From Photobacterium gaetbulicola Gung47 (GTDB lineage Bacteria > Pseudomonadota > Gammaproteobacteria > Enterobacterales > Vibrionaceae): a DNA stretch of 64,000 bases. Each line of letters opens with the position of its first letter. Position 1 is the first letter of the stretch. Below are positions 44,141 to 52,844 of the stretch, one piece after another. The stretch spans positions 1 through 64,000 of the forward strand of contig CP005973.1 of NCBI GenBank assembly GCA_000940995.1, in the 5' to 3' direction. Both the position numbers and the translations under genes were made by a program. Under the pieces are notes generated by a model. That model was given only the letters and a program-made list of their open reading frames with translations, made no database searches and had not been told where the DNA came from.

Positions 44141-45022
44141 ATGAACACCCAACAACAGCGCCATTTCGAGGCGCTATACCAGCAACACCTTGATAATCTT
44201 ATCCTACAAGGCAAGCGCCCGGCGACCATCGATGCCTACAGCCGTGCGGTACGTCGTATTTCTGCCTTCTTTGACTGCCCGCCAGATCACCTGACAACCG
44301 AACAGTTACGTGCCTACTTCCGCCAACTCATCCGCACCCACTCATGGAGTACCGTCAAACTCGACCGCAACGGCTTGCAATTCTTCTACCGCTATACCCT
44401 CAGTAAACAATGGATCTGGCTCAATATCGTCAAACCGCCGCAGGTCAAACGACTGCCAGACCTTTTGACGCCTGATGAAGTAGGACTGCTCATCACCATG
44501 ACTCGCCAGTCACGTTACCAAGCCTTTTTCTTTACCCTCTACAGCCTCGGGCTCCGGCTCGGCGAGGGACTGAACCTGACGACAGCCGATATTGATGCCC
44601 GCACCATGCAGGTTCATATCCGGGAAGGAAAAGGCGGCAAAGACAGGCGGGTGCCGCTTCCAGAACGAACCCTGGCAGTAATGCGCCAACACTGGCGTTC
44701 ACACCACCACCCTCAGTGGATCTTCCCGGGTGTTGGCACCACCGAACCGATGGATCGCGGGGGTGTACAAAAGGCGATGAAACAAGTCTGCCGGGACTGT
44801 GGGATCAATAAACGGATCAGCCCGCACTCATTACGCCACTGTTATGCCACCCACTTATTAGAAGCAGGGCTGGACTTACGGTCACTGCAGGTGCTGCTCG
44901 GCCATGCCAGCCTCAATACGACCGCCCGCTATACCCAATTCACCAAGGTCAAGTCGGCCTCTGCCGCCTTGGCGGTTAATGCACTGGCCAATAAGCTGGC
45001 GGTAATATGGGAGGCAGCATGA
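44141..45022 (+). CDS. tyrosine recombinase/integrase of the IS91-like element
   Basis: A site-specific recombinase of 293 residues. The N-terminal SAM-like DNA-binding domain (about 1-100, TIDAYSRAVRRISAFF) is followed by the catalytic domain with SLGLRLGEGLNL (first Arg), HSLRHCYATHLLEAGLDL (HxxR) and LGHASLNTTARYTQ, whose Tyr is the nucleophile. It lies immediately upstream of and overlaps the HUH transposase gene, as in ISSod25-like elements. Its role may be to resolve or assist the transposition. Confidence 0.9.
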   Translation: MNTQQQRHFEALYQQHLDNLILQGKRPATIDAYSRAVRRISAFFDCPPDHLTTEQLRAYFRQLIRTHSWSTVKLDRNGLQFFYRYTLSKQWIWLNIVKPPQVKRLPDLLTPDEVGLLITMTRQSRYQAFFFTLYSLGLRLGEGLNLTTADIDARTMQVHIREGKGGKDRRVPLPERTLAVMRQHWRSHHHPQWIFPGVGTTEPMDRGGVQKAMKQVCRDCGINKRISPHSLRHCYATHLLEAGLDLRSLQVLLGHASLNTTARYTQFTKVKSASAALAVNALANKLAVIWEAA

Positions 45023-46071
45023 GTACGTTTACTTCCCTGCTCACCACACACTATGCCGAATTTATCCATCACTACGGCGATAGGATCACGCCTGATATAC
45101 ACCGGGCAATATCAGCAATGCGACGCTGCCGGACAGAGCAAGCGGGCTGCTCTCAGTGGTATTGTCCGCATTGCCACCATGACGACCGGTTGCCGTTAGG
45201 CTGCGGCCACCGTTCATGCCCGCAGTGTCAACAACGTACCGCCTCAGAATGGCTCGCCCGCCAGGAAGCGAAGCTGTTGCCGGCAGAGTATTTTATGCTG
45301 ACCTTCACGGTACCAGCGCCACTGCGGGGCCTCGCCCGTTATCAGCCCGGGGCGTTCTACGCTGTGATGTTCCAGGTGGCAGCATCGGTATTGAAGGACT
45401 TTGCACACCGTCAACATCACGGTCTAAGTGGTTTTACCATGGTGCTGCATACCCATAACCGACGACGAGATATCCATCCCCATCTACATGTCGTGATGCC
45501 GTCTGGGTTCTACCACCCACAACGCAGGCAGTGGCACAAGGGTAAGAAGGGCTTCCTCTATCATCATAAAGCCTTGGCAAAAGTCTGGCGGGCACGACTG
45601 CTCGACACCCTTGCCCATCACCCTACACTTAGGCTTCCTCCGGCACCGCTCCCCACCGAATGGGTAGTCGACTGTCGCAACGTCGGCCGGGGCCTGCCGG
45701 CGCTGCAATACCTATCACGCTACCTATACCGGGGCGTTTTACCCGACAAAGATATTATCAAGTTCAATGACCACCAGGTGACATTCCGCTATACCGATAG
45801 CCAGACCCAGCGACCGGCAACGCGCACCTTGCCGGTTGTGCAGTTCTTGTGGCTTATCTTGCAGCATGTGCTGCCAAAAGGATTACAGCGGGTACGGGAT
45901 TATGGCTTGCTACATGGCAGTACGAAGACGCTAAGGCTGACCATCCAGCTGATGTTGCTCAACTTGCCGACATGGCAGTTACCTGAACAAACCAAGCCCC
46001 AGAAAGCAAAGCGGGGCTGCCCATGTTGCCAGCATGCTATGTGCTGTGTCGGCTCCACCCGACCGAGATAG
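45019..46071 (+). CDS. IS91 family transposase (HUH, Y2 type)
   Basis: A single-strand nuclease of 350 residues that starts rolling-circle transposition. The zinc-binding N-terminus has WYCPHCHHDDRLPLGCGHRSC and PQCQ. The HUH motif lies in DIHPHLHVVMP and the tyrosines in ALQYLSRYLYRGVLPD. The ATG at 45019 overlaps the recombinase stop (ATGA), implying coupled translation; an ATG at 45007 is also possible. The C-terminus ends with a Lys/Cys-rich segment (KRGCPCCQHAMCC). Confidence 0.9.
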   Translation: MSTFTSLLTTHYAEFIHHYGDRITPDIHRAISAMRRCRTEQAGCSQWYCPHCHHDDRLPLGCGHRSCPQCQQRTASEWLARQEAKLLPAEYFMLTFTVPAPLRGLARYQPGAFYAVMFQVAASVLKDFAHRQHHGLSGFTMVLHTHNRRRDIHPHLHVVMPSGFYHPQRRQWHKGKKGFLYHHKALAKVWRARLLDTLAHHPTLRLPPAPLPTEWVVDCRNVGRGLPALQYLSRYLYRGVLPDKDIIKFNDHQVTFRYTDSQTQRPATRTLPVVQFLWLILQHVLPKGLQRVRDYGLLHGSTKTLRLTIQLMLLNLPTWQLPEQTKPQKAKRGCPCCQHAMCCVGSTRPR

Positions 46072-46322
46072 CCGCAAGGCAGACTGAATAAGGATAATGG
46101 CACTCAACACCTAAGAGGAGAACGCCAACGTAACACCGAACTCAGGCAGTAAGCCACTGAAGTGAGTAGCATTGTTATCACTTCTAGGCTGCGCTCGTCT
46201 TGAGCAAAGTCACGGGCGTAACGCCTATCAAACTCCCTCCGAGCAATTTACTTAATAAGGTTATACGGGCTTGTCCAACAACCGGATAGAAGTGTCGGCT
46301 GCGCGACACGTATCCTTATTTG

Positions 46323-46730
46323 TTATGTTCGTAGCCTCGTATGCCACCTAGTTACTTCCGAAAACCTACTTTCATAGACCTTATTCACAGTTGCTACATG
46401 AGCTGTGCAGTCAAAATTAAACAACACTACACGTTTTTTAATGGTTTTTACTCTATCCGTATCTACTTCAACTGTTAAACAGGCTTTCAATAACTTTGAT
46501 AAGTCGATATTTTCCTTTATAGCTTCGCTTCTAAACCAAGCTGATAGCTCATTGGAAATATACAGTTCTAGTTCACCAACAATCGAATGTGAAACTGTTC
46601 CATCGAGCAAGTTAATACACAAGACACCATTGGGCAGCTCAGACAATGTTTCGAGGTCTTCCCCCATCCGCCAACCGACAAACATTTTGGGTAGAACTTC
46701 AACGTAGTGATTAATCCTTTTTAGTCCCAT
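46323..46730 (-). pseudogene. hypothetical protein, probably cut short by the IS91-like element
   Basis: An ORF of 135 residues from the ATG at 46730, which has an AGAGGGA site upstream. It starts MGLKRINHYVEVLPKMFVG and has no recognised domain. Its final codons CGA ACA TAA run across the GTTC target (seen as GAAC on this strand) and use a stop from the IS end. The original protein was therefore probably longer. An earlier ATG at 46751 is possible. Confidence 0.5.
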
Positions 46731-47102
46731 ATTCCCTCTAGAACATAACATTTTATTCTGCGATCTTGTTTCGCATATCCACCCTTAAGCTATCCGGTAG
46801 ACATTATGGATGTTATGTTAAACGCCTGACTTAGCTCACATTTCCTACCAACTCAGTCACATAACCCATTAAAGCCCACATTTTTGCACATGGATGCCTG
46901 TAAAACTATGCTTGAGTGACTTGAAAGTTAGTTACTTATCAAGAAGGCGATTTAGGTCAAATAAAGTGGCCTCTTGGTAGCGCCTTCTTTGGGTATGGAC
47001 CTTGTGTTTTAGTGTTTTTGCGTTTTGTGATGGCCCGGTTGTCTTTTGCATCAGGCAACGCCGTAAAATGATCCCTATCTTCCCAGGAGCGATGTAGAGC
47101 AG
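46731..47102. other. intergenic with a long-range inverted repeat
   Basis: No gene. AAGAAGGCG at 46941-46949 pairs with CGCCTTCTT at 46981-46989, separated by 31 bases, which would give a stem-loop in RNA of either strand. The function is unknown. Confidence 0.4.
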
Positions 47103-47861
47103 ATGGATCTGGTGTACGAATGGTTTAAACCCGCCGCATTAACCGACCTGCAATTTACTATCTTGGTCTCGCTGAGCTTTGTCACATCGGCGGTCACGGC
47201 TTTGATGGGGGCGGGTGGGGGCGCGCTCTTGATAGCGGTGATGGCTAGCTTTATGCCTGCGGCGGCCATTATTCCGGTTCATGCGGTGGTGCAGCTTGGC
47301 AGCAATGGCGGCCGACTACTGCTGATGCGAAAGGATGTCGATCGGTATCTGGTGTGGTGGTTTGTCGTCGGCACGGTGATTGGAGCTTTGGTTGGCGGTA
47401 ATATTGCCGTGTCGCTAGAGCCTGCCTACCTCCAACTAATATTGGGGGGCTTTATCCTCCTAAGTTGCTGGGTACCTATCACTGCGGCCTTGAAAGGCAA
47501 GAAAAGCCTGACAGTGCTGGGCGTTCTGACATCATTTCTGACCATGTTTGTCGGGGCGACGGGGCCGTTTGTGATTGCCTCCATGCGCCACATTATTGCC
47601 GATAAGCTAAAACTCGTCGGTACCATGGCGGCCTTGATGTCGGCACAGCATCTGATTAAGGCGGTTGTGTTCGGTGGGCTGGGTTTTGCTTTTGCCGATT
47701 GGGCAGGAGTTATCGTGCTGATGATCCTCACCGGCTTCTTCGGCACCATGACCGGCCAGGCCCTGCTTCAGCGGGTGTCCAACGAGAAGTTCCAGCTGGC
47801 TCTTCGGATCATGCTGACCTTTTTGGCGCTGCGGCTGATTGGCTCAGCGTTGGGGTTCTGA
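47103..47861 (+). CDS. TauE/SafE family sulfite/sulfur-compound exporter
   Basis: An inner-membrane protein of 252 residues with about eight helices. The repeat signature VTALMGAGGGALLIAVM near 40-56 and the second-half MFVGATGPFVIASM near 150-163 are typical for TauE/SafE (DUF81). These carry anions such as sulfite or sulfoacetate. The following regulator is convergent and probably belongs to the next locus. Confidence 0.9.
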   Translation: MDLVYEWFKPAALTDLQFTILVSLSFVTSAVTALMGAGGGALLIAVMASFMPAAAIIPVHAVVQLGSNGGRLLLMRKDVDRYLVWWFVVGTVIGALVGGNIAVSLEPAYLQLILGGFILLSCWVPITAALKGKKSLTVLGVLTSFLTMFVGATGPFVIASMRHIIADKLKLVGTMAALMSAQHLIKAVVFGGLGFAFADWAGVIVLMILTGFFGTMTGQALLQRVSNEKFQLALRIMLTFLALRLIGSALGF

Positions 47862-47897
47862 GTTCGGCGCGTGCTCGCCGAAAAGCAGGACGTCGGG

Positions 47898-48641
47898 TTA
47901 TTCCTGCAAAAACTGCTTGGCCACTTCGACTTCTTGCACTTTCATCAGTTCGTGGGCAGTTTGCATATGCTGCGACATTACCTGCTTGGCCTGCTCGGCA
48001 TCGCCGCTACGCAGCGCGGCAACAAGCTGTTTCTGGCTCTGCACCCCGGTTAACCACAACTGGTGGTTCTCTGGGGCGTAGAGTTTCTTGTAGATAGTGA
48101 GATCGGTCAGCATCTGGGCGGTGAAACGGACGATGAATTTCAGCAGTTCATTGTTTGAGTAACTGGCCAGCAGGCTGTGGAACTCAATCGAAGCGATATG
48201 GTGCGCCTGCTCTTGGTAGATATCGGCGGGTGGGGTGGCGTATTTCTCGATTTGCGCTTCAAGACGTTGTAGCTGCTGTTCCGACAGCTTTCCTGCCAGC
48301 GAGGCGGCAACATCCGGCTCCAGCGATTGGCGGATCTGGTAAATGTCGGAAATGGAAATATCTTTGAAGAACAGGTAATTGCTCAGCAAAGATTGCGCTT
48401 TGCTCTCGCCCATTTCGGCAACGAATGCGCCCCCTTTCGGCCCGGTCTTGGTGGCCAGGATCCCCTGTGCTTCGAGAATTCGCATGCTTTCACGGACGGT
48501 ACTTTTCGAGGCATCGAAAAGCTCCATGATCTGCTGCTCATTGGGAAGGCGGTCGCCAGGCGCTAAGCTTTGTTCGACAATCCATGCCTTGATTGACTCA
48601 GCAAGTTGTTGAGTGCGTCTACCTTTCGTGCTGCCTGCCAC
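47898..48641 (-). CDS. FadR-type GntR family regulator
   Basis: A protein of 247 residues. The N-terminal winged HTH (about 10-75) has LAPGDRLPNEQQIMELFDASKSTVRESMRILEAQGIL, and the C-terminal ~150 residues are the FCD helical domain with the usual metal-binding His/Asp residues (HHIASIEFHSLL and MSQHMQTAHELM). It is divergent from an amidohydrolase operon. Two identical palindromes between them are its likely operators. Confidence 0.92.
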   Translation of the reverse strand: MAGSTKGRRTQQLAESIKAWIVEQSLAPGDRLPNEQQIMELFDASKSTVRESMRILEAQGILATKTGPKGGAFVAEMGESKAQSLLSNYLFFKDISISDIYQIRQSLEPDVAASLAGKLSEQQLQRLEAQIEKYATPPADIYQEQAHHIASIEFHSLLASYSNNELLKFIVRFTAQMLTDLTIYKKLYAPENHQLWLTGVQSQKQLVAALRSGDAEQAKQVMSQHMQTAHELMKVQEVEVAKQFLQE

Positions 48642-48791
48642 AATTACCTCGAAGTGCTGTGTGTCTATTTAATCGACTTGCTGTTAGCGGTTGATTCTTA
48701 CCAATAATTTTTCTCTTGTCATCATTTTTTCTTATCGTTTTGCCAATCAAAAAGTATGCCTATAGTGGATTATTTTCGGACAAATATAATA

Positions 48792-48837
48792 ATTTATCAT
48801 GATAAATAGCTTTATTTTGATATTTATCATGATAAAT
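48792..48837. promoter_or_regulatory. two identical 16-bp palindromic operators
   Basis: ATTTATCATGATAAAT occurs at 48792-48807 and again at 48822-48837, both perfect palindromes with centres 30 bases apart, about three helical turns. They sit 38 bases before the amidohydrolase start and ~150 bases from the GntR start. Binding by the divergent GntR/FCD regulator is inferred. Confidence 0.75.
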
Positions 48838-48874
48838 TAGCTGCAAGTTTGATTGAAAAAAGAACGATTTTGAC

Positions 48875-50134
48875 ATGACGGGACTAAAGGAGTCTGCCAG
48901 CCTGACTTGGGAATGGTTGGAAGAAATAGCACGTTGTTCGCAAACTGCCGATCCGGATCGTGAGGGGGTTACCCGATTGTGTGCCTCTGACGAGCACCGC
49001 CAGGCGAACGACAAACTGCGCCAATGGATGCTGGCTGCCGGCATGCAAGTACGAATGGACAACGCGGCGAACCTGATTGGCCGCTATCCGAGCGCTGCGC
49101 CGGATGCCAAGACGCTGATTTTTGGCTCGCACCAGGACACGGTGCCCAACGGCGGCAAATACGACGGTATCCTCGGTGTGATTGCCCCTCTGGCTCTGGT
49201 TCATTACTTCAACCAGAACCAAATAGCTTTTCCCTACCATATCGATGTCATCGCGTTCAGCGATGAAGAGGGCACCCGCTTCCAGTCGACCTTGCTGGGA
49301 TCGAAGGCGATTTCCGGTACGTTCGAACCGGCGATGCTTGATGCCGTGGATGCGCAGGGTACGACCATGCGCCAGGCCCTGGAGCAATTTGGCTGCCGCC
49401 CCGAGCTAATCAGCCATGATGCCTACCAGCCAGAAGAGGTATTGGGTTTTGTCGAGCTGCATATCGAGCAGGGCCCACAGCTGGAACAAGCCGATTTACC
49501 CGTTGGCGTAGTGAGTGCCATCACCGGCATCGAACGCCATACCCTGAGTATCAAGGGCAAGGCGGGTCATGCCGGCACGGTGCCGATGAACATGCGCCAG
49601 GACGCCCTGGTGGGGGCGGCACAGGTCATCCATTATTTCGATCAGCTCTGCAAAGGGCAGGACGACTTGGTCGGCGTGGTCGGCAAGATTGAGAACTTCC
49701 CCAACGGGGTCAATGTGATCCCGCAGCAGACGGATATCACCATCGAGCTGCGCTCACCCAATGATGCCTCACGGTTGGCTGCCCGCAGCACGCTGCTGGC
49801 AAAGATTGCCCAGATCATGGCCGACTATGATCTGGGCTACGAGCACCAGCTGATTTACCAGCAGGCGGCGGTGACCTGCTCGGAGAGTTTGTCATCGATG
49901 CTGGCACAGGCCACGTCAGCGGCAGGCATTGAGCCCATGCAGCTATTCAGTGGCGCCGGGCATGACGGCTTGGCGGTGACTCACCTGACGGATATTGCCA
50001 TGCTGTTCATGCGCTGTAAGAATGGCGTGAGCCATCATCCGGATGAGGCCATTACTCAGGCTGATCTGCTGTCAGCGCTCGATGTGCTTCAGCAATTTTG
50101 TCTATTGCTCAAAGGCGATAGCACCCGTAGCTAG
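48875..50134 (+). CDS. M20 family amidohydrolase (allantoate / N-carbamoyl amino acid hydrolase type)
   Basis: A two-metal hydrolase of 419 residues. Metal-site motifs are GSHQDTVPNGGKYDGILG near 90-107, AFSDEEGTRFQSTLLGSKAISG near 128-149, FVELHIEQGPQLE and the C-terminal FSGAGHDGLAVTHL. The dimerisation insert has GKAGHAGTVPMNMRQDAL. Relatives are HyuC/AllC, which release ammonia and CO2 or an amino acid from ureido acids. The next gene encodes a transporter, so it probably acts on an imported compound. The exact substrate is unknown. Confidence 0.9.
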   Translation: MTGLKESASLTWEWLEEIARCSQTADPDREGVTRLCASDEHRQANDKLRQWMLAAGMQVRMDNAANLIGRYPSAAPDAKTLIFGSHQDTVPNGGKYDGILGVIAPLALVHYFNQNQIAFPYHIDVIAFSDEEGTRFQSTLLGSKAISGTFEPAMLDAVDAQGTTMRQALEQFGCRPELISHDAYQPEEVLGFVELHIEQGPQLEQADLPVGVVSAITGIERHTLSIKGKAGHAGTVPMNMRQDALVGAAQVIHYFDQLCKGQDDLVGVVGKIENFPNGVNVIPQQTDITIELRSPNDASRLAARSTLLAKIAQIMADYDLGYEHQLIYQQAAVTCSESLSSMLAQATSAAGIEPMQLFSGAGHDGLAVTHLTDIAMLFMRCKNGVSHHPDEAITQADLLSALDVLQQFCLLLKGDSTRS

Positions 50135-50238
50135 GAACGGCTGCGGATTTTAGGACAAGCCCTGCCTGGGTGGCAGCGGTGTTTTCGCACTGCTGGCATG
50201 GGTGGCAGGCTAATTATTAGGTACGACGGAGAAAAAAT

Positions 50239-51630
50239 ATGGATATGACGGATAAGATGGCTTCAGAGGCGAGTAAGCCTTGGTATAGAAATATGCCCGA
50301 TCCTATGGTGCTGATCTTTATGATTTTGGTAGCGACCTATGTGCTGACATTCATTGTGCCAGCGGGTGAGTTTGCGCGAGTGGTGGCCGATGGCCGGACT
50401 ACCGTGGTACCAGAATCCTTTGCCTATCTGACCGATACCCCGGCGCTACACTTCTTCGATATCTTCGTGGCCATTCCCAAGGGCCTGATCAGCGCAGCGC
50501 CTTACCTGTTTATCGTGTTTATCGCCGGTGGCCTGTTCCATATCTTGCAAAAAACCGGCGCGCTGGAAAATGCCATCGGTGTGGCAGTGAACAAGGTTGG
50601 GGTGAAAAACCGCAACGTTATTATCACGGTCGGTACCTTTATCTACGGCTTCTTCGGTGTTGCTGTTGGCTTTGAAAACAATATCGCCCTGGTTCCTGTT
50701 GCCGTGTTGATTTCGGCGGCGGTCGGCTACTCGTCTCTGGTCGGTACGGTCATGGCGGTCGGTGGTATCGGCATCGGCTTTGCGCTGTCACCGATCAACC
50801 CTTACACCGTGGGTGTGGCGCAGGGCATTGCTGAGTTGCCAACGTTCTCAGGGGCGTGGCTGCGTACCTTGATGGTTTTGACATCCCTAGCTGCCTTGGC
50901 GTACTTCATTTGCGCCAAAGTGACAAAAATGGACTTTAAGGAGCCGGAAGGTGTTGAAGGGCTGAAGCAAGATCTTTCCGAGTACCAACTGGGCGGCAAG
51001 GACAAAGCGACGCTGGGCGTTTTCCTGGCTGGCCTTGGCATCATGCTGTACGGCGTGTTCGCTAACGGTTGGTATATCAACGAAATTGCGGGCCTGTTCC
51101 TGCTGATGGCAATTGCGATCGGCATGGTGAACGGCTTGGGCGCTAACGGTATCGTCAAGCAGATGATGGAAGGCGCTTCCGGCGTGACGGCAGGGGCACT
51201 GGTTATCGGTGTGGCGGCCTCTATTCAGGTGATTCTGGACCAAGCCCAGATCATCGACACCATTGTTAATGCATTGAGCTCGCTGATCCAGGATATGCCT
51301 ATTGCGGTATCGGCCATTGTTGCCAGTGTGGTTCAGGGGGTGATTAACCTGTTTGTTCCGTCGGGCTCCGGCCAGGCGATGGTGACCATGCCGATCCTTG
51401 TACCGGTGGCTGACTTGGTGGGCATGAGCCGCCAGTTGATGATCACCGCGTTCCAGGTCGGTGACGGCCTGACCAACCTTATTGTGCCAACCTCTGGCGG
51501 TACGCTGGCAATGCTGGCCTTGGGCCGCGTCTCCTACGAGCAGTGGTTGAAAGCGATCCTGCCGTTCATGGTGCTTGTTTACGCACTGTGCTGGGTCGCG
51601 CTATTCATCGGCCAGTTAGTTGGTTATTAA
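50239..51630 (+). CDS. YfcC-type basic amino acid/C4-type transporter
   Basis: An inner-membrane protein of 463 residues with about 12 helices, of the YfcC family (arginine/ornithine antiporter-like, DcuC relatives). Key segments: MPDPMVLIFMILVATYVLTFIVPAGEF near 18-45, FGVAVGFENNIALVPVAVLI, and near the end VQGVINLFVPSGSGQAMVTMPILVPVADLVG. It follows the amidohydrolase by 104 bases and likely imports its substrate. Confidence 0.88.
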   Translation: MDMTDKMASEASKPWYRNMPDPMVLIFMILVATYVLTFIVPAGEFARVVADGRTTVVPESFAYLTDTPALHFFDIFVAIPKGLISAAPYLFIVFIAGGLFHILQKTGALENAIGVAVNKVGVKNRNVIITVGTFIYGFFGVAVGFENNIALVPVAVLISAAVGYSSLVGTVMAVGGIGIGFALSPINPYTVGVAQGIAELPTFSGAWLRTLMVLTSLAALAYFICAKVTKMDFKEPEGVEGLKQDLSEYQLGGKDKATLGVFLAGLGIMLYGVFANGWYINEIAGLFLLMAIAIGMVNGLGANGIVKQMMEGASGVTAGALVIGVAASIQVILDQAQIIDTIVNALSSLIQDMPIAVSAIVASVVQGVINLFVPSGSGQAMVTMPILVPVADLVGMSRQLMITAFQVGDGLTNLIVPTSGGTLAMLALGRVSYEQWLKAILPFMVLVYALCWVALFIGQLVGY

Positions 51631-51653
51631 TTGGCTTCACAGACTGAGAACCT

Positions 51654-52358
51654 ATGACGATTTCACTGATTCACTTCAACCCCGAGACCGGGACAGCGGC
51701 GTCTATCACGGCAACCGGCGGCGTGTCTGTCGGGGGGTATGTTAACCATAGCTGGCGAGGGCTAGGGGGCTGTGCCACTCAGGGCTTGTTTACCAACCCT
51801 TGGTATGCCGAGAAAGCCAAACAGCTCTTGGGGGAGGGGCTCAACTGCCGCGAGGTTATCGAGCGGCTGAAAAGTGAAGATGCAGGGTTTGAGCAGCGCC
51901 AGTGTCTGGTGATGGACCGTAATGGTAATGCCGATGCTATCAATGGAGGGGAGAATATTCCTTATATTGGTGCTGTGGTATTCCAGCATATTGCCGTGGC
52001 CGGCAATATGCTGGAGAGCGAGCGGGTACTCCAGCGCTTTGCCGAGAGCTTTGTCCTGGCTACCTGTGCCAATGCCGAGCAAGTGCTCGCGGGCAGTGCG
52101 GCCCCTTGTTACTGCGAGGGCTACGAGAGCAGCCTGCCCGAAGCGCTGATCTTAGCTCTGGAAGCCGCGCTGGAAGCCGGTGGCGATAAGCGGGGCACCT
52201 ACTCGGCATCGCTCCGGGTGGAGAGTATGACCCAGGCGCCGGTTGATATCCGGGTTGATTGGTCTGATGACAGCTTGATAGCGGATATGCGCAAAGTGCT
52301 CGGCCACGTCAGAGGCGATAGTTTCCAGCAGTTTCTGGCGCAATTGCCCAACCGTTAA
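51654..52358 (+). CDS. DUF1028 family protein (Ntn-hydrolase-like)
   Basis: A protein of 234 residues matching DUF1028: TISLIHFNPETGTAASITATGG at the start, GLGGCATQGLFTNPWYAEKAKQLL and CREVIERL, then RQCLVMDRNGNADAINGGENI. Family members have an N-terminal-nucleophile-like fold and often sit with amidohydrolases. Its place 23 bases after the transporter suggests a hydrolytic step in the same pathway. The reaction is not established here. Confidence 0.85.
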   Translation: MTISLIHFNPETGTAASITATGGVSVGGYVNHSWRGLGGCATQGLFTNPWYAEKAKQLLGEGLNCREVIERLKSEDAGFEQRQCLVMDRNGNADAINGGENIPYIGAVVFQHIAVAGNMLESERVLQRFAESFVLATCANAEQVLAGSAAPCYCEGYESSLPEALILALEAALEAGGDKRGTYSASLRVESMTQAPVDIRVDWSDDSLIADMRKVLGHVRGDSFQQFLAQLPNR

Positions 52359-52370
52359 CTCCCGATGTAA

Positions 52371-52396
52371 AAGAGCCTGCAGAAGCAGGCTCTTTT
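52371..52396 (+). terminator. rho-independent terminator
   Basis: An 8-bp stem GAGCCTGC / GCAGGCTC with an AGAA loop, then TTTTT. It ends the amidohydrolase-transporter-DUF1028 operon. Confidence 0.88.
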
Positions 52397-52401
52397 TCTA
52401 T

Positions 52402-52737
52402 TTATGGCCGGCAATCGTAAGCGGTGCCGAGCAGTGAGACCGAGGTGGTGAAATTGTGCGGGCTCATGGTGACCACGGTATCGGCCCCCATCTGGTAGGC
52501 ATTGTTTTTCAGCTCGTTGACCGCACCCTGGATGAGGAGGTCGTTGCTGTAAAACAGATAGGAGTACCAGTGCCCTTCGTTGCCGGTTACTTCACCCACC
52601 CAGCTGCAGCTATCAAGGCTCGGCAAGCTGGTGGTAAAAACGCGGACTTGGCCGGCTTGCGGCAGAAGCTCTTCGCTTGGCGTCGTACAGCCGACGAGCA
52701 ACAGGCTGACAAGACCTGCCAATACTACTTTTCTCAT
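52402..52737 (-). CDS. DUF4156-like lipoprotein
   Basis: A protein of 111 residues with a lipoprotein signal (VLAGLVSLLLVGC, Cys17). The mature part carries SCSWVGEVTGNEGHWYSYLFY and NELKNNAYQMGADTVVTMSPH, the pattern of DUF4156/RcsF-like small envelope lipoproteins. Two cysteines (C44 and C109) could form a disulfide. Function is unknown; envelope stress sensing is known for RcsF only. Confidence 0.8.
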   Translation of the reverse strand: MRKVVLAGLVSLLLVGCTTPSEELLPQAGQVRVFTTSLPSLDSCSWVGEVTGNEGHWYSYLFYSNDLLIQGAVNELKNNAYQMGADTVVTMSPHNFTTSVSLLGTAYDCRP

Positions 52738-52844
52738 TGTATATTCAAATAACCTACTGATGACGCCACAATCGGCGCTAGATTAGCACCGTTCGCCTCT
52801 TATGCTAAGTGGGGATGTGTAAAGTAATTTTACCTGACCACAAT

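Larger units (their letters stand above)
44040..46326 (+). mobile_element. IS91-like element with tyrosine recombinase and HUH transposase
   Basis: The two overlapping genes define the element. A hairpin at 46292-46309 (GTGTCG / CGACAC) stands about 17 bases before a GTTC at 46327-46330, the arrangement of the oriIS end of IS91, which abuts GTTC or CTTG targets. A similar GC-rich hairpin lies at 44061-44073 (GCCGCTGCGCGGC), possibly part of the left end. The left boundary is uncertain. IS91 elements move by rolling-circle replication and make no target duplication. Confidence 0.7.

Noticed and set aside
46806..46840. Integron attC-like GTTAAAC site near the hypothetical gene
   Set aside because: Only one core-like heptamer was found, with no matching partner or integrase nearby.
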